From: Chitinophaga japonensis
GTDB taxonomy: Bacteria; Bacteroidota; Bacteroidia; Chitinophagales; Chitinophagaceae
Direction: 5' to 3'
Assembly (NCBI RefSeq): GCF_007830125.1
Contig: NZ_VLLG01000006.1
Location: 186,001-250,000 of the forward strand
Length of the DNA stretch: 64,000 nucleotides
The translations under genes and the position numbers were made by a program. The notes under the pieces are model-generated. The model was given only the letters and a program-made list of their open reading frames with translations, made no database searches and had not been told where the DNA came from. Positions 36,789-45,259 of this stretch are shown in pieces. Numbering within the stretch: position 1 is the stretch's first letter; the number at the start of each line of letters is the position of its first letter.

Positions 36789-36878
36789 AAGACAATTTTT
36801 GATAAACTAACCCGTGCGTTGCTCCTGTAATTTACGCATTTCCGGCACTCCGGCCGTCGAACTGATATCAATCAGGCA

Positions 36879-36906
36879 AATAAAAGACTCTTTTCTCCCT
36901 TTTATG
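36879..36906. promoter_or_regulatory. AATAAAAGAC motif upstream of the cytochrome c/nosZ operon
   Basis: AATAAAAGAC (36879-36888) faces CCCTTTTATG (36897-36906), which matches the inverse GTCTTTTATT at 7 of 10 positions with an 8-base spacer. The same left half occurs upstream of the hemerythrin (45785) and the membrane protein (45234). It lies about 85-110 bases before the cytochrome start at 36990. Confidence 0.55.
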
Positions 36907-36989
36907 ATTGTCGTCATACTTTTTGACCATTATGAAAGTGATTTTTGTACTGCAAATGTGATATACATCATTTTCAAATTCCAATATCT

Positions 36990-37484
36990 ATGCATTACAA
37001 ACATTTCTTTTCCATCACTTTCACCGCGGGTATTCTATTCATATATGGCTGTGGCGGTGGCAGCACGCAACAGGCTGACACCAGGGAAACCCCGGCGGCA
37101 ACACCCGCGGGGGAAACTGGTACAACAGCCGGTACGGCGGACGATAAAAAAGGCATCGGCAAGTTTACGGACGTACCGCTCACCCATCCCCTGGACGCCA
37201 AAATGGTAACTGCAGGAGAAAAAACCTATGATGTGAAATGCGGCTCCTGCCATAAGCTGAGCGAGGAGAAGCTGGTAGGACCAGGCTGGAAAGGCGTGAC
37301 GGACAGGAGAACGCCTGAATGGATCATGAACTTCATTACCAACGTGGATGAAATGCTCAATAAGGACGCCGAAGCGCAGGCCATGCTGGAAATCTGCATG
37401 GTACGTATGCCCAACCAGAATTTAAGCGATGAGGAAGCCCGGGCGGTCCTGGAGTTCATGCGTAAAAACGATGGTAAAAATTAA
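36990..37484 (+). CDS. Monoheme cytochrome c lipoprotein, likely electron donor to NosZ
   Basis: A 164-residue lipoprotein starting MHYKHFFSITFTAGILFIYG with lipobox Cys right after (YGC, residue 21). A low-complexity Thr/Ala/Gly linker leads to a class I cytochrome c domain. Heme attachment is CGSCHKL (CxxCH, about residue 86), and the axial Met is probably in CMVRMPNQNLSDEEA. ATG 36945 would add 15 non-signal residues, so 36990 is preferred. The nosZ start follows 30 bases after the stop, so electron delivery to N2O reductase is the natural role. Confidence 0.93.
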   Translation: MHYKHFFSITFTAGILFIYGCGGGSTQQADTRETPAATPAGETGTTAGTADDKKGIGKFTDVPLTHPLDAKMVTAGEKTYDVKCGSCHKLSEEKLVGPGWKGVTDRRTPEWIMNFITNVDEMLNKDAEAQAMLEICMVRMPNQNLSDEEARAVLEFMRKNDGKN

Positions 37485-37514
37485 ATGACCCTTTCTAAAC
37501 AATACTCATACATC

Positions 37515-39488
37515 ATGAAAAAGTTCCTGTTATTTTCCTTATCCCTTGGAGCCGTTGCCCTGCTGCCGTCCTGCAAAATGAAAACGGCGGAGACGGCGGT
37601 GAGCGGTGATGCGGCCTCCAAAGTCTACGTAGCGCCGGGCAAATACGATGAATTCTACAACTTCGTATCCGGCGGTTTCAACGGGCAGGTGTCCGTGTAC
37701 GGCCTTCCTTCCGGCAGGCTGCTGAAGATCATCCCGGTCTTTTCCGTATTCCCGGAAAATGGCTATGGTTATAGTGAAGAGACCAAAGCCATGCTGAACA
37801 CCACCGCCGGGCTAATACCCTGGGACGATCAGCACCACCTTACCCTGTCGCAGACCAATGGCGAGCAGGACGGGCGCTGGCTGTTTGCCAATGCCAATAA
37901 TACGCCCCGCGTGGCGCGTATAGACCTCACCACCTTTAAAACGGTGGAGATCCTGCAGCTGCCGAACAGCGCCGGCAACCACTCCTCCCCCTACCTCACC
38001 GAGAACACGGAATACGTAGTAGCGGGCACCCGCTTTGCGGTACCTATCGGCGAACAGCAGGATGTTCCCATATCTTCCTTCAAGGAAAATTTTAAAAGCA
38101 CCGTGTCCTTTATCAGCGTGGATAAGAATTCCGGCCGTATGAATGTAGCATTCCAGGTAGTGCTGCCCGGCATGGACCTGGACCTGAGCCGGGCCGGCAA
38201 AGGGCCTTCCCACGGCTGGTTCTTCTTCTCTACCTACAACACGGAGCAGGCCAATACACTCCTGGAAGTGAATGCTTCGGAAAAGGACAAGGACTTTATC
38301 GTGGCCATTAACTGGCAAAAAGCCGAAGCCTATGCCAAAGCCGGGAAAGGCAAAAAAATGAAAGTACAGTATGCGCACAACGTCTTCCACGAAGAAGAAC
38401 AAAGTGCTACTTCCACTACGGAAACGGAAGTGATCGTACTGGACCCGAACGAGCTGAAAGACATCGTGTACATGATCCCCTGCCCCAAATCCCCCCACGG
38501 CTGCGATGTGGACCCCAGCGGGGAATACATTGTAGGCAGCGGGAAACTGGCGGCGCTGATACCGGTATTCTCTTACCAGAAGATCATCAAAGCGATTGAT
38601 GCAAAGGATTTTGAAGGCGACTACCAGGGTATCCCGGTATTAAAGTACAATACCGTTTTGCACGGCGAAGTGCAAAAGCCTGGGCTGGGGCCCCTGCATA
38701 CGGAATTCGATGCAAACGGTAACGCCTATACTTCCATGTTCCTTTCTTCTGAAATAGTGAAATGGAATGTAAAAAGCCTCGAAGTGCTGGACCGCGCGCC
38801 CACCTATTATTCCATCGGCCACCTTTGCGTGCCGGGGGGCGACACCAAAAAACCTTGGGGCAAATACGTGATCGCCTATAACAAGATCACGAAAGACCGC
38901 TACCTGCCCACCGGTCCGGAACTGGCGCAATCTGCCCAGCTCTATGACATCAGCGGGGAAAAAATGAAGCTGCTGCTGGACTTCCCCACCGTGGGAGAAC
39001 CTCACTATGCGCAGGCGATTGCGGCAGATATGATCAAAGACAAAAGCGTGAAGATATACGACATCAACAAGAACAAGCACCCCTATGTAGCCATGGGAGA
39101 AAAGAATGCGAAAGTGGTCCGCAAAGGCAACCGGGTGGACATATACATGACCGCCATCCGCTCCCACCTGAATCCGGATAACATTGAAGGCGTATACGTA
39201 GGCGATGAGGTCTATTTTCATGTTACCAACCTGGAGCAGGACTGGGATGTGCCGCATGGCTTTGCGATCAAGAACAACCCGAACGCGGAACTGCTGATCA
39301 TGCCCGGGGAGACCGTTACCCTGAAATTCGTGCCGGAGAAAGCAGGCATCTACCCTTACTACTGCACAGACTTCTGCTCCGCCCTGCACCAGGAAATGCA
39401 GGGATACTTACGGGTGTCCCCCAAAGGCAGTAATGTTCCCTTAAAATTCGGCACCGGCGAGATGAAAGCCGTGGCCGCCAATCAATAA
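37515..39488 (+). CDS. nosZ: Nitrous-oxide reductase, clade II, Sec-exported lipoprotein form
   Basis: A 657-residue copper enzyme reducing N2O to N2. The start at 37515 gives MKKFLLFSLSLGAVALLPSC, a Sec signal with lipobox and no twin-arginine motif, as in clade II (atypical) NosZ. The beta-propeller domain shows the CuZ His pair in DDQHHLTLSQ (about 103-112) and HSSPYL further on. The C-terminal cupredoxin domain carries the CuA motif YYCTDFCSALHQEM (Cys-x3-Cys-x3-His-x2-Met). The upstream start at 37485 overlaps the leader and is unlikely. First structural enzyme of the nos operon; copper insertion by NosL/NosDFY encoded downstream. Confidence 0.97.
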   Translation: MKKFLLFSLSLGAVALLPSCKMKTAETAVSGDAASKVYVAPGKYDEFYNFVSGGFNGQVSVYGLPSGRLLKIIPVFSVFPENGYGYSEETKAMLNTTAGLIPWDDQHHLTLSQTNGEQDGRWLFANANNTPRVARIDLTTFKTVEILQLPNSAGNHSSPYLTENTEYVVAGTRFAVPIGEQQDVPISSFKENFKSTVSFISVDKNSGRMNVAFQVVLPGMDLDLSRAGKGPSHGWFFFSTYNTEQANTLLEVNASEKDKDFIVAINWQKAEAYAKAGKGKKMKVQYAHNVFHEEEQSATSTTETEVIVLDPNELKDIVYMIPCPKSPHGCDVDPSGEYIVGSGKLAALIPVFSYQKIIKAIDAKDFEGDYQGIPVLKYNTVLHGEVQKPGLGPLHTEFDANGNAYTSMFLSSEIVKWNVKSLEVLDRAPTYYSIGHLCVPGGDTKKPWGKYVIAYNKITKDRYLPTGPELAQSAQLYDISGEKMKLLLDFPTVGEPHYAQAIAADMIKDKSVKIYDINKNKHPYVAMGEKNAKVVRKGNRVDIYMTAIRSHLNPDNIEGVYVGDEVYFHVTNLEQDWDVPHGFAIKNNPNAELLIMPGETVTLKFVPEKAGIYPYYCTDFCSALHQEMQGYLRVSPKGSNVPLKFGTGEMKAVAANQ

Positions 39489-39496
39489 CAAACCGG

Positions 39497-39528
39497 GCAA
39501 TGGCGGGGCTGAAACACCCTGCCATTGC
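39497..39528 (+). other. Strong hairpin between nosZ and the next gene
   Basis: GCAATGGCGGGG (39497-39508) pairs with CCCTGCCATTGC (39517-39528), 11 of 12 plus a G-U wobble, loop CTGAAACA. There is no T-run. Probably protects the 3' end of nosZ mRNA or partly attenuates readthrough, letting NosZ be made in excess over its assembly factors. Confidence 0.7.
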
Positions 39529-39539
39529 TGCTACTGCAT

Positions 39540-40121
39540 ATGAACAAGCTAACAAACACCGGAAGGATAAGCACCGTATTGGTGATACTGCTGCTCGTAA
39601 GCTTATGGTTCTTCCCCATGTGGCGGATAGACCTGGCGGCGCCCCAGTATCCCGGCGGCCTGACCATGACGATCTGGATCAATGACATACAAGGCGACGT
39701 GGATGTGATCAACGGGCTGAATCATTACATCGGCATGCAGACCATCCACAAGGAAGATTTCAGGGAGTTTATATACATGCCGCTGGCCATGATGATATTT
39801 ATTGCAATGGGATTGGGCGTGCTGGCCTGGAACAGGCGGGCCGGCTATTACACCTGGACGCTGCTCTTCCTCGTGCTGGCCTCCCTCTCCTTCTATGACT
39901 TCTATAAATGGGAATATGACTACGGGCATAACCTTGATCCCAACGCGCCCATACAGGTGCCAGGGATGGCCTACCAGCCCCCGCTGATCGGCTATAAGAA
40001 GATGCTCAATTTTGAAGTGCTGTCACAGCCCCACGTGGCCGGCTGGTGCTATATCCTGGCCGGGGTGATACTGGTAGCCATTACCATCTATGAATACAAA
40101 AAATCCCGGCAAAATGCGTAA
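39540..40121 (+). CDS. Multi-span membrane protein of the nos operon (NosB-like position)
   Basis: A 193-residue inner-membrane protein with about four spans: ISTVLVILLLVSLWFFPMW, FIYMPLAMMIFIAMGLGVLA, TWTLLFLVLASLSFYDFY, and GWCYILAGVILVAITIYEY near the C-terminus. Start 39540 (MNKLTNTGRI); 39525 would add five residues. In clade II nos clusters a transmembrane gene (nosB) commonly follows nosZ; position and topology fit, but I cannot confirm homology. It overlaps nosL by 8 bases. A role in electron transfer or NosZ assembly is inference. Confidence 0.85.
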   Translation: MNKLTNTGRISTVLVILLLVSLWFFPMWRIDLAAPQYPGGLTMTIWINDIQGDVDVINGLNHYIGMQTIHKEDFREFIYMPLAMMIFIAMGLGVLAWNRRAGYYTWTLLFLVLASLSFYDFYKWEYDYGHNLDPNAPIQVPGMAYQPPLIGYKKMLNFEVLSQPHVAGWCYILAGVILVAITIYEYKKSRQNA

Positions 40122-40545
40122 TCCAATAATCATACTGCTCTGCGCGGGCCTGCTGTTAACGACAGCTTGCCAGCCTTCTTTTGAGCCCATCTCCTACGGC
40201 AAAGACGCCTGCGCCAGTTGTAAAATGACCATTGTAGACCGCCGCTTCTCCGCTGAGCTGCTGACCGCCAAGGGAAGGGTCTACAAGTTTGATGACATAT
40301 TGTGTATGCAACAGTACATGGACGGGATGCAAAAGCAGGATGAACAGGTGCAGCTCTTTGTGGCGGATTATCTTGATAATGGCGAAGCAATGCTGGATGC
40401 CCGGAAAGCGGTGTTCCTGCGGCATGAACTGTTTGCCAGCCCGATGAATGGCAACTGCGCGGCATTTGCCAGCCGGGCGCTTGCGCAACAATACCGGGAC
40501 AGCCTCCATACTGATTTTCAACACTGGAACACGCTGCGCCAATGA
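40114..40545 (+). CDS. nosL: NosL copper chaperone lipoprotein
   Basis: A 143-residue outer-membrane or periplasmic lipoprotein. Signal peptide MRNPIIILLCAGLLLTTACQ with lipobox TTAC. The metal-binding stretch is YGKDACASCKMTIVDRRFSA (Cys-x-x-Cys and Met), the hallmark of NosL, and the C-terminal half has KFDDILCMQQYM. NosL delivers Cu(I) to apo-NosZ. An ATG at 40090 would add eight residues; 40114 overlaps the previous stop (ATGCGTAA). It overlaps nosD by four bases, showing tight coupling. Confidence 0.95.
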   Translation: MRNPIIILLCAGLLLTTACQPSFEPISYGKDACASCKMTIVDRRFSAELLTAKGRVYKFDDILCMQQYMDGMQKQDEQVQLFVADYLDNGEAMLDARKAVFLRHELFASPMNGNCAAFASRALAQQYRDSLHTDFQHWNTLRQ

Positions 40546-41780
40546 AGCACCCTTACAGGATATTGCTATGGGCCATACTTGCCCTGCTGCACGGCCGCAC
40601 CTTTGCAACGGTCATAAAAGTGCATCCCGCCGCCGGGAGCATACAGGGCGCTATCCGCCAGGCGCGGCCGGGCGATACGGTCCTGCTGTCAAAAGGTATT
40701 TACAAGGAGCATGACATCTACGTAGACAAACGGGTGGTCATACTGGGGGAACAATACCCCGTGGTGGACGGGCAGGGCCGGCACCAGTTGTTTATTATCA
40801 CCGCGGATTCTGCCGTTATTCAGGGATTGCAGGTGCAAAACACCGGCATCTCCAGCCTGGTGGACATGGCCGCCATCCGCGTGCAGGAGGCCGGTTATGT
40901 AAAGGTGGCGCATAACCGGCTGCTGAACAACACTTACGGCATCTACCTCCAGAAAAGCCACCACTGCACAGTGGTGAACAACCAGCTACAGGCGCAGGCG
41001 GTGGATGAACAGAACAGCGGCAACGGCATACATGCCTGGAAATCCGGACACCTGCGGATACAGGGCAATCACATTACCGGGCACCGGGATGGCATCTATT
41101 TCGAGTTTGTTACGCAATCCGATATCAGCGACAATATATCCGTATCCAATGTGCGTTATGGCCTCCACTTCATGTTCTCCAACGACGATGCGTATACCCG
41201 GAACACTTTCTCCGGGAATGGCGCAGGCGTGGCCGTTATGTTCTCCAAAAGAGTGACCATGCACGGGAACGTATTCAAGGACAACTGGGGAGACGCCGCC
41301 TATGGCCTGCTGCTGAAAGAAATATCAGACGGCACCATTGCCGGCAACCTGTTTGTAAAGAACACGGTGGCCATTTACATGGAAGGCGCCGCCCGGCTGG
41401 AAGTAAAACGCAACACCTTCACCGGCAACGGCTGGGCCATGCGGATGCAGGCCAGTTGCAGCAACGGGCTGTTCACCGAAAATAATTTTACGGGCAACTC
41501 CTTTGACGTAGCCACCAATGGCACCATGATGCTCAATACCTTCAGGGGCAACTACTGGGATAAATACGACGGGTACGACCTGGACCGCGACGGAACAGGC
41601 GATGTACCCTATTACCCGGTAAGCGTGTATGCCGTTATCACGGAAAAGATACCGGCCGCCATGATACTTTACAGGAGCTTTCTCACCAATATTATGGACC
41701 AGGTGGAAAAGGTGATGCCCAGCATTATCCCGGACCAGCTAAAAGATGATGCGCCCAGGATAAAAAAATGGAAACTATGA
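40542..41780 (+). CDS. nosD: NosD, periplasmic beta-helix protein for NosZ maturation
   Basis: A 412-residue exported protein with signal segment MKHPYRILLWAILALLHG. A right-handed parallel beta-helix follows from about residue 40 to 340, with repeats such as NRLLNNTYGIYLQKSHH, NHITGHRDGIYFEFVTQSDI and NVFKDNWGDAAYGLLLKE. The C-terminus has the NosD ending (YYPVSVYAVITEKIPAAM). NosD works with the ABC pair NosF/NosY to load copper/sulfide into the CuZ site. It starts at the nosL stop (ATGA). Confidence 0.96.
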   Translation: MKHPYRILLWAILALLHGRTFATVIKVHPAAGSIQGAIRQARPGDTVLLSKGIYKEHDIYVDKRVVILGEQYPVVDGQGRHQLFIITADSAVIQGLQVQNTGISSLVDMAAIRVQEAGYVKVAHNRLLNNTYGIYLQKSHHCTVVNNQLQAQAVDEQNSGNGIHAWKSGHLRIQGNHITGHRDGIYFEFVTQSDISDNISVSNVRYGLHFMFSNDDAYTRNTFSGNGAGVAVMFSKRVTMHGNVFKDNWGDAAYGLLLKEISDGTIAGNLFVKNTVAIYMEGAARLEVKRNTFTGNGWAMRMQASCSNGLFTENNFTGNSFDVATNGTMMLNTFRGNYWDKYDGYDLDRDGTGDVPYYPVSVYAVITEKIPAAMILYRSFLTNIMDQVEKVMPSIIPDQLKDDAPRIKKWKL

Positions 41781-42505
41781 TAGAAATAATCCAACTGACC
41801 AAATCATTCGGCAGGTGCAAGGCACTGGACAATATCAGCCTGAGCATGCAGCAGGGGCAAGCCATCTCCCTGCTGGGGCCCAACGGATCGGGAAAGACCA
41901 CGTTGATCAAATCGATACTGGGACTGGTGATCCCGGAAAAGGGAACGATCCGCATTAACGGGCAGGCCGTAAAAAAAGACTGGGCCTACCGCTCCAACAT
42001 AGGCTACATGCCGCAGATAGGCCGTTATCCTGAAAACATGACCATTGAACAGGTCATCAATATGATCCGGGAGATCCGCCGGGATCATACCGTGTATGAT
42101 GAAGACCTGCTGAAAGGATTCGGACTGGATAAGGTACGGCACAAAATGATGCGCAACCTGTCCGGTGGCACCCGGCAGAAAGTAAGCGCCAGCCTGGCCT
42201 TTTTATTTTCCCCCGGCATCTACATCCTGGACGAACCGACGGCCGGCCTGGACCCGGTATCCAGCGAACTGCTGAAAGACAAGATCGCGCAGGAGCTTTC
42301 CCGGGGAAAGCTGGTGCTCATCACCTCGCATGTGCTGAGCGACCTGGAAGGCATTGCCAGCCATATTGTGTACCTGCAGGACGGTCGGCTGATGTTCTAC
42401 AAAAGCGTAGAAGCCCTGCAGGCCACCACCGGGGAAGAAAGGCTCAATAAAGTCATTGCGCGGGTCATGCAAACTGAGTTGCCGGCATCCAGCTATGCCG
42501 TATGA
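41777..42505 (+). CDS. nosF: NosF, ABC ATPase for NosZ maturation
   Basis: A 242-residue ATPase: MIEIIQLTKSFGRCKALDNI; Walker A LLGPNGSGKTTLIKSI (about 34-49), signature NLSGGTRQKVSASLAF, Walker B IYILDEPTAGLDP. Start chosen at 41777, where ATG overlaps the nosD TGA by four bases; ATG 41768 would add three residues. It pairs with the NosY permease downstream. Confidence 0.95.
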   Translation: MIEIIQLTKSFGRCKALDNISLSMQQGQAISLLGPNGSGKTTLIKSILGLVIPEKGTIRINGQAVKKDWAYRSNIGYMPQIGRYPENMTIEQVINMIREIRRDHTVYDEDLLKGFGLDKVRHKMMRNLSGGTRQKVSASLAFLFSPGIYILDEPTAGLDPVSSELLKDKIAQELSRGKLVLITSHVLSDLEGIASHIVYLQDGRLMFYKSVEALQATTGEERLNKVIARVMQTELPASSYAV

Positions 42506-42536
42506 AACCGCGCCTACAACATCAAAATATGAACGG

Positions 42537-43304
42537 ATGAAAACGATCATCAAATACGTATTACTGGATCTTTTAAAGAACAAGATCATCCTGGTGTATA
42601 CCCTCATACTGGCAGTGCTGGCGGTAAGCGTGCTAAACCTGGACGGCAACCCATCCAAGGGATTACTGAGCCTGCTGAATATTACGCTGCTGTTTGTTCC
42701 GATCATCACCATTCTTTTCGCCACTATTTATTTTTTCAATTCCATAGAATTCACGGAGCTACTGCTGTCCCAGCCCATCAACCGGAAAAGCGTGCTGCTG
42801 GCGGAATATACGGGGGTAGCGGTCTCTCTTTCCGCCGCCTATGCAGCCGGCATCGGCATCCCGCTCCTGCTGCTGGTTTCCGGCACCGCCTCCCTCATAC
42901 TCGTGATCAGCGGCCTGCTGCTGACGCTGATCTTCAGCTCCCTGGCCCTGCTGATCTTCGTGCTTTGCCGGGACAAGACCCGGGGCATCGGCGCAGCGAT
43001 CATCACGGCGCTGTTCTTCTCCTTATTGTTTGACGGCTTGCTGATAGGGCTGATCTATTCCTTTGGTGAATATCCCATTGAGAAAATGGTGCTGGGAGCG
43101 ATCACCCTGAATCCCATAGACCTGGCCAGGGTACTGATGCTGCTGCAACTGGACGTGGCCGTGCTGATGGGGTATTCCGGCGCCCTGTTCAAAAAATTCC
43201 TCGGCTCCGCCGCCGGCAGCATTTTCGCGGTAAGCTGCCTGCTGTGCTGGATGATCGTCCCCCTGCTCCTTTCTGTAAGGGTATTCAACAGGAAGAACCT
43301 GTAA
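42537..43304 (+). CDS. nosY: NosY, ABC-2-type permease for NosZ maturation
   Basis: A 255-residue inner-membrane protein with six spans: IILVYTLILAVLAVSVLNL; LLNITLLFVPIITILFATIY; ASLILVISGLLLTLIFSSLA; AAIITALFFSLLFDGLLIGL and a C-terminal pair ending LLLSVRVFNRKNL. Start at 42537 (MKTIIKYVLLDLLKNKI); the longer frame from 42456 overlaps nosF and lacks sense. It is last in the nos operon and overlaps the convergent ric-like gene by 20 bases at the 3' ends. Confidence 0.94.
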   Translation: MKTIIKYVLLDLLKNKIILVYTLILAVLAVSVLNLDGNPSKGLLSLLNITLLFVPIITILFATIYFFNSIEFTELLLSQPINRKSVLLAEYTGVAVSLSAAYAAGIGIPLLLLVSGTASLILVISGLLLTLIFSSLALLIFVLCRDKTRGIGAAIITALFFSLLFDGLLIGLIYSFGEYPIEKMVLGAITLNPIDLARVLMLLQLDVAVLMGYSGALFKKFLGSAAGSIFAVSCLLCWMIVPLLLSVRVFNRKNL

Positions 43305-44022
43305 TGCCGGCATGCAGCGCTCTTTCCTGTTGCATGGCTTTCGGGAACAGTATATTATTCTCCAGGTGTATGTGCAGGTGCAGGTCATGCTCAAATGCTT
43401 CCAGCTTGTGATACAGCAGCTTCATGCTGTTACAGGCCCCTTCCGGCGCAGTATAGTCGCCGGACAGCAAACGGATATCCTTTACCAGGTCGCCAGCCAG
43501 GTCATGGTCGCTTTCCATTACTTCGATAGGTATGCTGATGGTGGCAAAGCCGACTTTTAGCGGGTGCCCGCTGTCCAGGAGCTTAATGGCCGGGAACAGG
43601 ACCTGCTCTTCCTTTTTCATATGCGTGAGCAGCTCCTGGGCCAGCTCGTTTGCCTTACTGTTGATTTCATGCAGGAAAGGGTGTGCCGCCCCATGGCGCA
43701 CAGCCACTTTTTCAGCCAGGTCCAGGATCACGGGAATATGCTGCCGTACATAGGCATGGTGCACATTCACGATGTAGTCTGCCAGGAATGAAGGCGTGAA
43801 AGCGCTGAAATCAGGCCGGATACCGGATACATCATCAGCAGCGGCTGCCAGCGCCTGCCTTACCCGGTCAATGTCCAGTGCTTTTTCGCGGCAGGCATCC
43901 TCCAGCGTTTTGCGGCCACCGCAGCAAAAATCAATGCCGAATGCCCTGAGCACTTCCGCGTTCCTGATATTCTCGGCGACAATCCCGCCCACTGTTTCCA
44001 GGTTGATAGATACGTTTTTCAT
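43285..44022 (-). CDS. ric: Di-iron iron-sulfur cluster repair protein, Ric/YtfE/ScdA family
   Basis: A 245-residue cytoplasmic protein that repairs Fe-S clusters after nitric-oxide or oxidative damage. N-terminal ScdA_N domain has GGIVAENIRNAEVLRAFGID and then FCCGGRKTLEDAC. The hemerythrin-like domain provides iron ligands in DYIVNVHHAYVRQHIP, LLTHMKKEEQVLFP, MESDHDLAGDLVKD and FEHDLHLHIHLENNILFP. Its start lies inside the 3' end of the upstream membrane-protein gene (92-base overlap), suggesting coupled translation. Convergent with nosY. Confidence 0.95.
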   Translation of the reverse strand: MKNVSINLETVGGIVAENIRNAEVLRAFGIDFCCGGRKTLEDACREKALDIDRVRQALAAAADDVSGIRPDFSAFTPSFLADYIVNVHHAYVRQHIPVILDLAEKVAVRHGAAHPFLHEINSKANELAQELLTHMKKEEQVLFPAIKLLDSGHPLKVGFATISIPIEVMESDHDLAGDLVKDIRLLSGDYTAPEGACNSMKLLYHKLEAFEHDLHLHIHLENNILFPKAMQQERALHAGITGSSC

Positions 44023-45229
44023 GAGCTATATGTTTATGATTAAGTGCAGATCTAGCGACAAGACAGCTACCGGTGAACAGGCAGGCAGCCGCCCCAAGCA
44101 GGAGCCAGGGTATAACGGGACTGCTTTTCACCAGTATCACACCCAGCCCCTGCATCATTAAAACAATTTCGTTCAGCACCACCCCACCAGTGAATATACC
44201 GACGGCGCGCCTGGCAGCCGGCCCATCCGGCAGGAGGCCGATTTGCATAAAATGCGCCAGCAGGTACACCGTTACAAACGCCAGTAACACCAGGTGCAGG
44301 AAGCCGATAACGACCGGCCGGTTGGCAAACACCGCCGCCCCTACTGGCGGGATAACCGTAAGCGCCTGCAAGAGCATTTTAAGCATGAAGGCCAGCATGG
44401 CCACGGCCCCTATGCGGGCCGCAAAGGCGGGGATCGTTCTTAGCTGTTGCCGCAGCGCATACATCATGCTGCAAAAGAAGAACAGGCTCAATACGGATAA
44501 CACGCTCCCCGCAAGCGCCACCATACGGACCATGATCCCGGGAGCGCCCCACAGGTAGGAGCTGAACATGGCCGGTATCACGGAGCACACCAGCAACCAT
44601 GCAAACCTTACAGTATACCGGTCCGGCAGGCGCAGCAGGTGAAAGGCCAGCGCAAACACCGCCAGGGTAAAAAAGCCGCTGTGCTGCAGGTACAGGTAGG
44701 TATAAATGGCGTTCCTGTACAACACGAAATCTCCGGAACCGCTGACCATCAGGTAAGCCAGGGTATAAGGACCAACGGAAGAAATAACGAGGCTTGCCAG
44801 GGAACTTACTGTCAGCAGTTTTACTGCCCGGCCATGCGTGGTCGTCCTGAAATCTTTCAGGAAAACAATCGTAAAAGCATAGGTTACGAAAATAAACAAG
44901 GTGGAGAACAGGATGGCGTAGCCGCCATAACCCTGTGCCGGGAAACTGGCCAGCATACCCAGAGCCGTGAGCAGCAAGCCGGCCAGCAGCCACTGGTACA
45001 CCCGTTTCCTGCCAGGCTGTTCCGGCAACAGCTGGCACACCATCAAAGCAAGCAATGCCAGCGTGATCCAGCCGGAAAAAGCAAAATGGGAGTGTCCCTG
45101 CAAGGTGCGCTTAAAATCTACAGGTACAGGGAACAATATTTTAGCGCGCAGGAGTAAACCCAGCCCCGCAACGATTGCCAGGTTTATTAAAGCCACCCTG
45201 ATCCATCCAGCCTGTTTCATCATTGACAC
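43931..45229 (-). CDS. Multi-span membrane protein with intramembrane histidines, NO/N2O-linked
   Basis: A 432-residue protein with about twelve spans from residue 10 to 405. Histidines sit in or next to membrane segments: LQGHSHFAFSGWITLALLAL (near 45), YLYLQHSGFFTLAVFALAFH (near 187) and VIGFLHLVLLAFVTVYLLAH (near 315), reminiscent of heme-binding helices of the heme-copper oxidase/NO reductase subunit I superfamily, although much diverged. I do not assign a function. The last 30 residues overlap the ric-like gene in another frame. Start ATG 45229 or 45223 (MSMMKQ). Next to ric and a hemerythrin, an NO-response role is plausible. Confidence 0.82.
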   Translation of the reverse strand: MSMMKQAGWIRVALINLAIVAGLGLLLRAKILFPVPVDFKRTLQGHSHFAFSGWITLALLALMVCQLLPEQPGRKRVYQWLLAGLLLTALGMLASFPAQGYGGYAILFSTLFIFVTYAFTIVFLKDFRTTTHGRAVKLLTVSSLASLVISSVGPYTLAYLMVSGSGDFVLYRNAIYTYLYLQHSGFFTLAVFALAFHLLRLPDRYTVRFAWLLVCSVIPAMFSSYLWGAPGIMVRMVALAGSVLSVLSLFFFCSMMYALRQQLRTIPAFAARIGAVAMLAFMLKMLLQALTVIPPVGAAVFANRPVVIGFLHLVLLAFVTVYLLAHFMQIGLLPDGPAARRAVGIFTGGVVLNEIVLMMQGLGVILVKSSPVIPWLLLGAAACLFTGSCLVARSALNHKHIAHEKRIYQPGNSGRDCRREYQERGSAQGIRH

Positions 45230-45233
45230 AATT

Positions 45234-45259
45234 AATAAAAGACAAAAACATCCTTTATA
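45234..45259. promoter_or_regulatory. AATAAAAGAC motif upstream of the membrane-protein gene
   Basis: AATAAAAGAC (45234-45243), 6-base spacer, ATCCTTTATA (45250-45259; 7 of 10 to GTCTTTTATT). It begins five bases upstream of the start at 45229 and runs into the stop codon of the hemerythrin gene. Same half-site and spacer as the perfect element at 45783-45812. Confidence 0.55.

Noticed and set aside
36958-36971. FNR/Crp-like box GTGAT-N4-ATCAT before the cytochrome c gene
   Set aside because: It matches 4 of 5 in each half, but its centre is only about 25 bases before the start codon, a poor position for an activator; could be chance in A/T-rich leader.
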